A stretch of 22,886 bases of DNA from a virus. Positions within the stretch are counted from its first letter, which is position 1. Each line of letters starts with the position of its first letter. Both the position numbers and the translations under genes were made by a program. This document shows, piece by piece, positions 21,411 to 22,886 of this stretch. The notes under the pieces were generated by a model. The model was not told the origin of the DNA, searched no databases, and worked only from the letters and a program-made list of their open reading frames with translations. The stretch covers positions 1 through 22,886 of IMG/VR virus record IMGVR_UViG_3300035681_000132; one strand, written 5' to 3'.

Positions 21411-21413
21411 GCG

Positions 21414-21716
21414 TCAGAACCTCGCTTTGATTTTGGTTATTGGACGCATGGAGAGATAGCGCTGGACCTGTTCCAACGTCATGCCGTCAAAAAACTCCAA
21501 GGCCTCCTCAACACGCGCCAGAAGCTCGGAGGTCGACAGTTTCGGATCCACCTGAAACGAGAACGATTTCCCATTGGCGGAGAGGGATGTCATTTGCCGC
21601 CCGCCCTTCTCGGAAATCAGTGTGAACTGTCCGGTGACGATGTTCTCCAAGACCTCGCGGCCCTGCGCCATCGCAATTCGCAAAAGCGATTTTGTGAAAA
21701 AGTCGGGCCCGGCCAT
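21414..21716 (-). CDS. Small gpW-like head-tail joining protein
   Basis: A 100-residue protein between terminase and portal, the place of gpW. It has GQFTLISEKGGRQMTSLSANGKSF, a beta hairpin like the TGKRVATVQKDGRRVEF of lambda gpW, then a helix (SELLARVEEALEFFDG), but an extra 20-residue helical N-terminus. Start ATG at 21716, 13 bases after GAGTTGACAC; a TTG at 21725 is in frame. gpW closes the head after packaging. Similarity is by pattern only. Confidence 0.5.
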   Translation of the reverse strand: MAGPDFFTKSLLRIAMAQGREVLENIVTGQFTLISEKGGRQMTSLSANGKSFSFQVDPKLSTSELLARVEEALEFFDGMTLEQVQRYLSMRPITKIKARF

Positions 21717-21729
21717 TGAATCCAAAACC

Positions 21730-21740
21730 GTGTCAACTCG
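21730..21740 (-). promoter_or_regulatory. GAGTTGACAC start-associated motif, site 1
   Basis: Minus-strand CGAGTTGACAC. It contains the terminase stop (TGA) and lies 13 bases before ATG 21716. There is no SD for that gene. It looks like a -35 box, but no -10 is found 15-19 bases further. Confidence 0.6.
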
Positions 21741-22886
21741 GCGAACCTAGGAACCCGTTGAATATCGCGAAAACAGTCTGCATCGCTTCGCAATCCCACA
21801 AGTGATTGTCCTTCCGGACTCGCACCCATCGCGACGAAATCGCCTTCGTGGTTTTTGAGACGACGTCACGCTTAACCTCGGAAGCGATTTGGTGGATGTA
21901 ATCGCCCGAAGCATCGTCCGGCGTCTCCCATCTCGCGCCCTTCCCGGCCCGCAGATTTGCGAGCACGTCTTTGACCTTCTCGTTGCTCCAAAACAGATAG
22001 TACGCCGTCCCTCCGGATGGTGCGGACGCTCGTTTGAGTTCGGAGTAAAACCGTTTCGTCGCCGGTTTGTTTTTCGGGAAATGCATAAACCCGTCGTCTT
22101 TGGATCCGTGCAAGGCAACCCATCCGAACCGCACGCACTCATCGTAAACCGCACCTGTCTCGAACTGCGCGTCTTGAAATGTGTACTGCGGGCGGACGTT
22201 CAACCTACGTCTGAGTTGCTCGATGTCCTCCGATGTATTCATTTTCCCCTCCCAAATCAGGCGGCTCGATCCGTCGCGATTCCAAGCCCTGCAGAGCACC
22301 CACCGATGGTCCCGCTGCCTGTCAATCGTGATGGCGCGGAGCACCGGAGAGAGTCGGCTCTCGAATTGTTCAAGGTCCCACGGCTCTCCGTTTTCGTATT
22401 CCGTTTTGCAATACCCGGCCCCGCCGAGTGACACCTCGGGCGCCGTCTCTTCCTCCCGCCAGAATTCCGCCAAGCGCTTGGTTTTGAAAATCTTTAATGG
22501 CTCCTGATCCCCGAGCGAAAGCGCCTTCTGGGCTCGCGTCCATCCTAGCGCGAGGTCCCCCCACTTCTCGTGAAATAGCGCCACCGCTGGCGCGTGCCAT
22601 CCGTGGTGTCCCGGAAGGCCTCCGGGATTTGTGACGACATAGCGAGACGCAATCGAGAGCCCGCGGCGGACATCCGGTTTGTCCTCATATCGAGTCTGGC
22701 AAAGCGGGCATTCGTAAACCGCAGACTGCGCAAGAGCGGCCTCGTCGATCAATCCGTTGTCGCCGGTTGTCACCTCGTACTTGAGGTTCTTGAAATCCCA
22801 TCGCGACGTCTCTCCGCACGTCGGGCACACCATCGAAAACTCCCGCCGGTCAGATCGCATCCACGCCGCGAACAGTTCTGAATCCC
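21733..22886 (-). CDS. Terminase large subunit, GpA family (5' end beyond window)
   Basis: Open from the right edge to a TGA at 21733; the N-terminal ATPase half with Walker motifs is outside the window. Two Cys pairs (MVCPTCGET; YECPLCQTRYED) are a zinc-ribbon typical of GpA proteins. RNase H-fold nuclease landmarks: ITIDRQRDHRWVL with Asp, FQDAQFETGAVYDE with the second Asp, and the late NHLWDCEAMQ with the third. The protein packages DNA into the prohead through the portal, which follows. An in-frame ATG at 22860 is internal and not the true start. Stop lies within a GAGTTGACAC motif. Confidence 0.93.
   Translation of the reverse strand, partial: DSELFAAWMRSDRREFSMVCPTCGETSRWDFKNLKYEVTTGDNGLIDEAALAQSAVYECPLCQTRYEDKPDVRRGLSIASRYVVTNPGGLPGHHGWHAPAVALFHEKWGDLALGWTRAQKALSLGDQEPLKIFKTKRLAEFWREEETAPEVSLGGAGYCKTEYENGEPWDLEQFESRLSPVLRAITIDRQRDHRWVLCRAWNRDGSSRLIWEGKMNTSEDIEQLRRRLNVRPQYTFQDAQFETGAVYDECVRFGWVALHGSKDDGFMHFPKNKPATKRFYSELKRASAPSGGTAYYLFWSNEKVKDVLANLRAGKGARWETPDDASGDYIHQIASEVKRDVVSKTTKAISSRWVRVRKDNHLWDCEAMQTVFAIFNGFLGSPS

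Noticed and set aside
19909-21740. TTGACA boxes as -35 promoter elements
   Set aside because: No TATAAT-like -10 lies 15-19 bases downstream at any of the sites; that position falls in coding sequence without conserved bases.

Overview
The window is about 23 kb of a tailed double-stranded DNA bacteriophage or prophage (Caudoviricetes). Every gene I can support lies on the minus strand, so the genome reads from right (22886) to left (1). The gene order is that of a siphovirus: large terminase, gpW-sized protein, lambda-type portal, ClpP-like prohead protease with a scaffold tail, major capsid, connectors, tail tube, chaperone-position protein, short tape measure, tail-tip and fibre proteins, lysis cassette, small genes, then a recombination cassette. 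Both ends are cut: the terminase lacks its N-terminal ATPase half and the last nuclease lacks its C-terminus. No integrase, repressor, tRNA or CRISPR array is visible. The host cannot be named from the sequence. The DNA is moderately GC-rich, some genes have good Shine-Dalgarno (SD) sequences and many do not.

Head and neck (22886-15637): packaging, portal, protease/scaffold and capsid genes are followed by an 83-residue protein, and then by a clear intrinsic terminator (17256-17291) that separates the capsid genes from the connector and tail genes. Tail (15637-5524): tube, chaperone-position protein, a 468-residue tape measure (predicting a short tail of about 70 nm), two unassigned structural proteins, a 305-residue protein with 41 cysteines, an Erv1/Alr-type sulfhydryl oxidase, a small fibre-attachment-like protein, a collagen-like fibre with two kinds of internal repeat, and an 833-residue fibre or receptor-binding protein. 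Lysis (5522-4259): small membrane and coiled-coil protein, holin-like protein, overlapping spanin-like pair, and an M15 peptidase endolysin. Left part (4258-1): small acidic protein, a 315-residue protein with an NLTPH-type phage domain, four small or unassigned genes, then a Sak4-like ATPase, a RuvC-like resolvase and an Fe-S PD-(D/E)XK (Cas4/RecB-type) nuclease.

Many genes overlap by ATGA or TAATG, so translation is heavily coupled. The least expected signals are: (i) the sulfhydryl oxidase beside a very cysteine-rich tail-region protein, which suggests a phage-encoded disulfide maturation module; (ii) a gene (2990-3937) and leader filled end to end with short perfect inverted repeats; (iii) two recurring sequence families placed just before start codons that lack an SD sequence (GAGTTGACAC and AAAAACACG), resembling in principle the start-associated sequences of some mycobacteriophages; and (iv) a likely internal start producing a separate scaffold protein from the protease gene.
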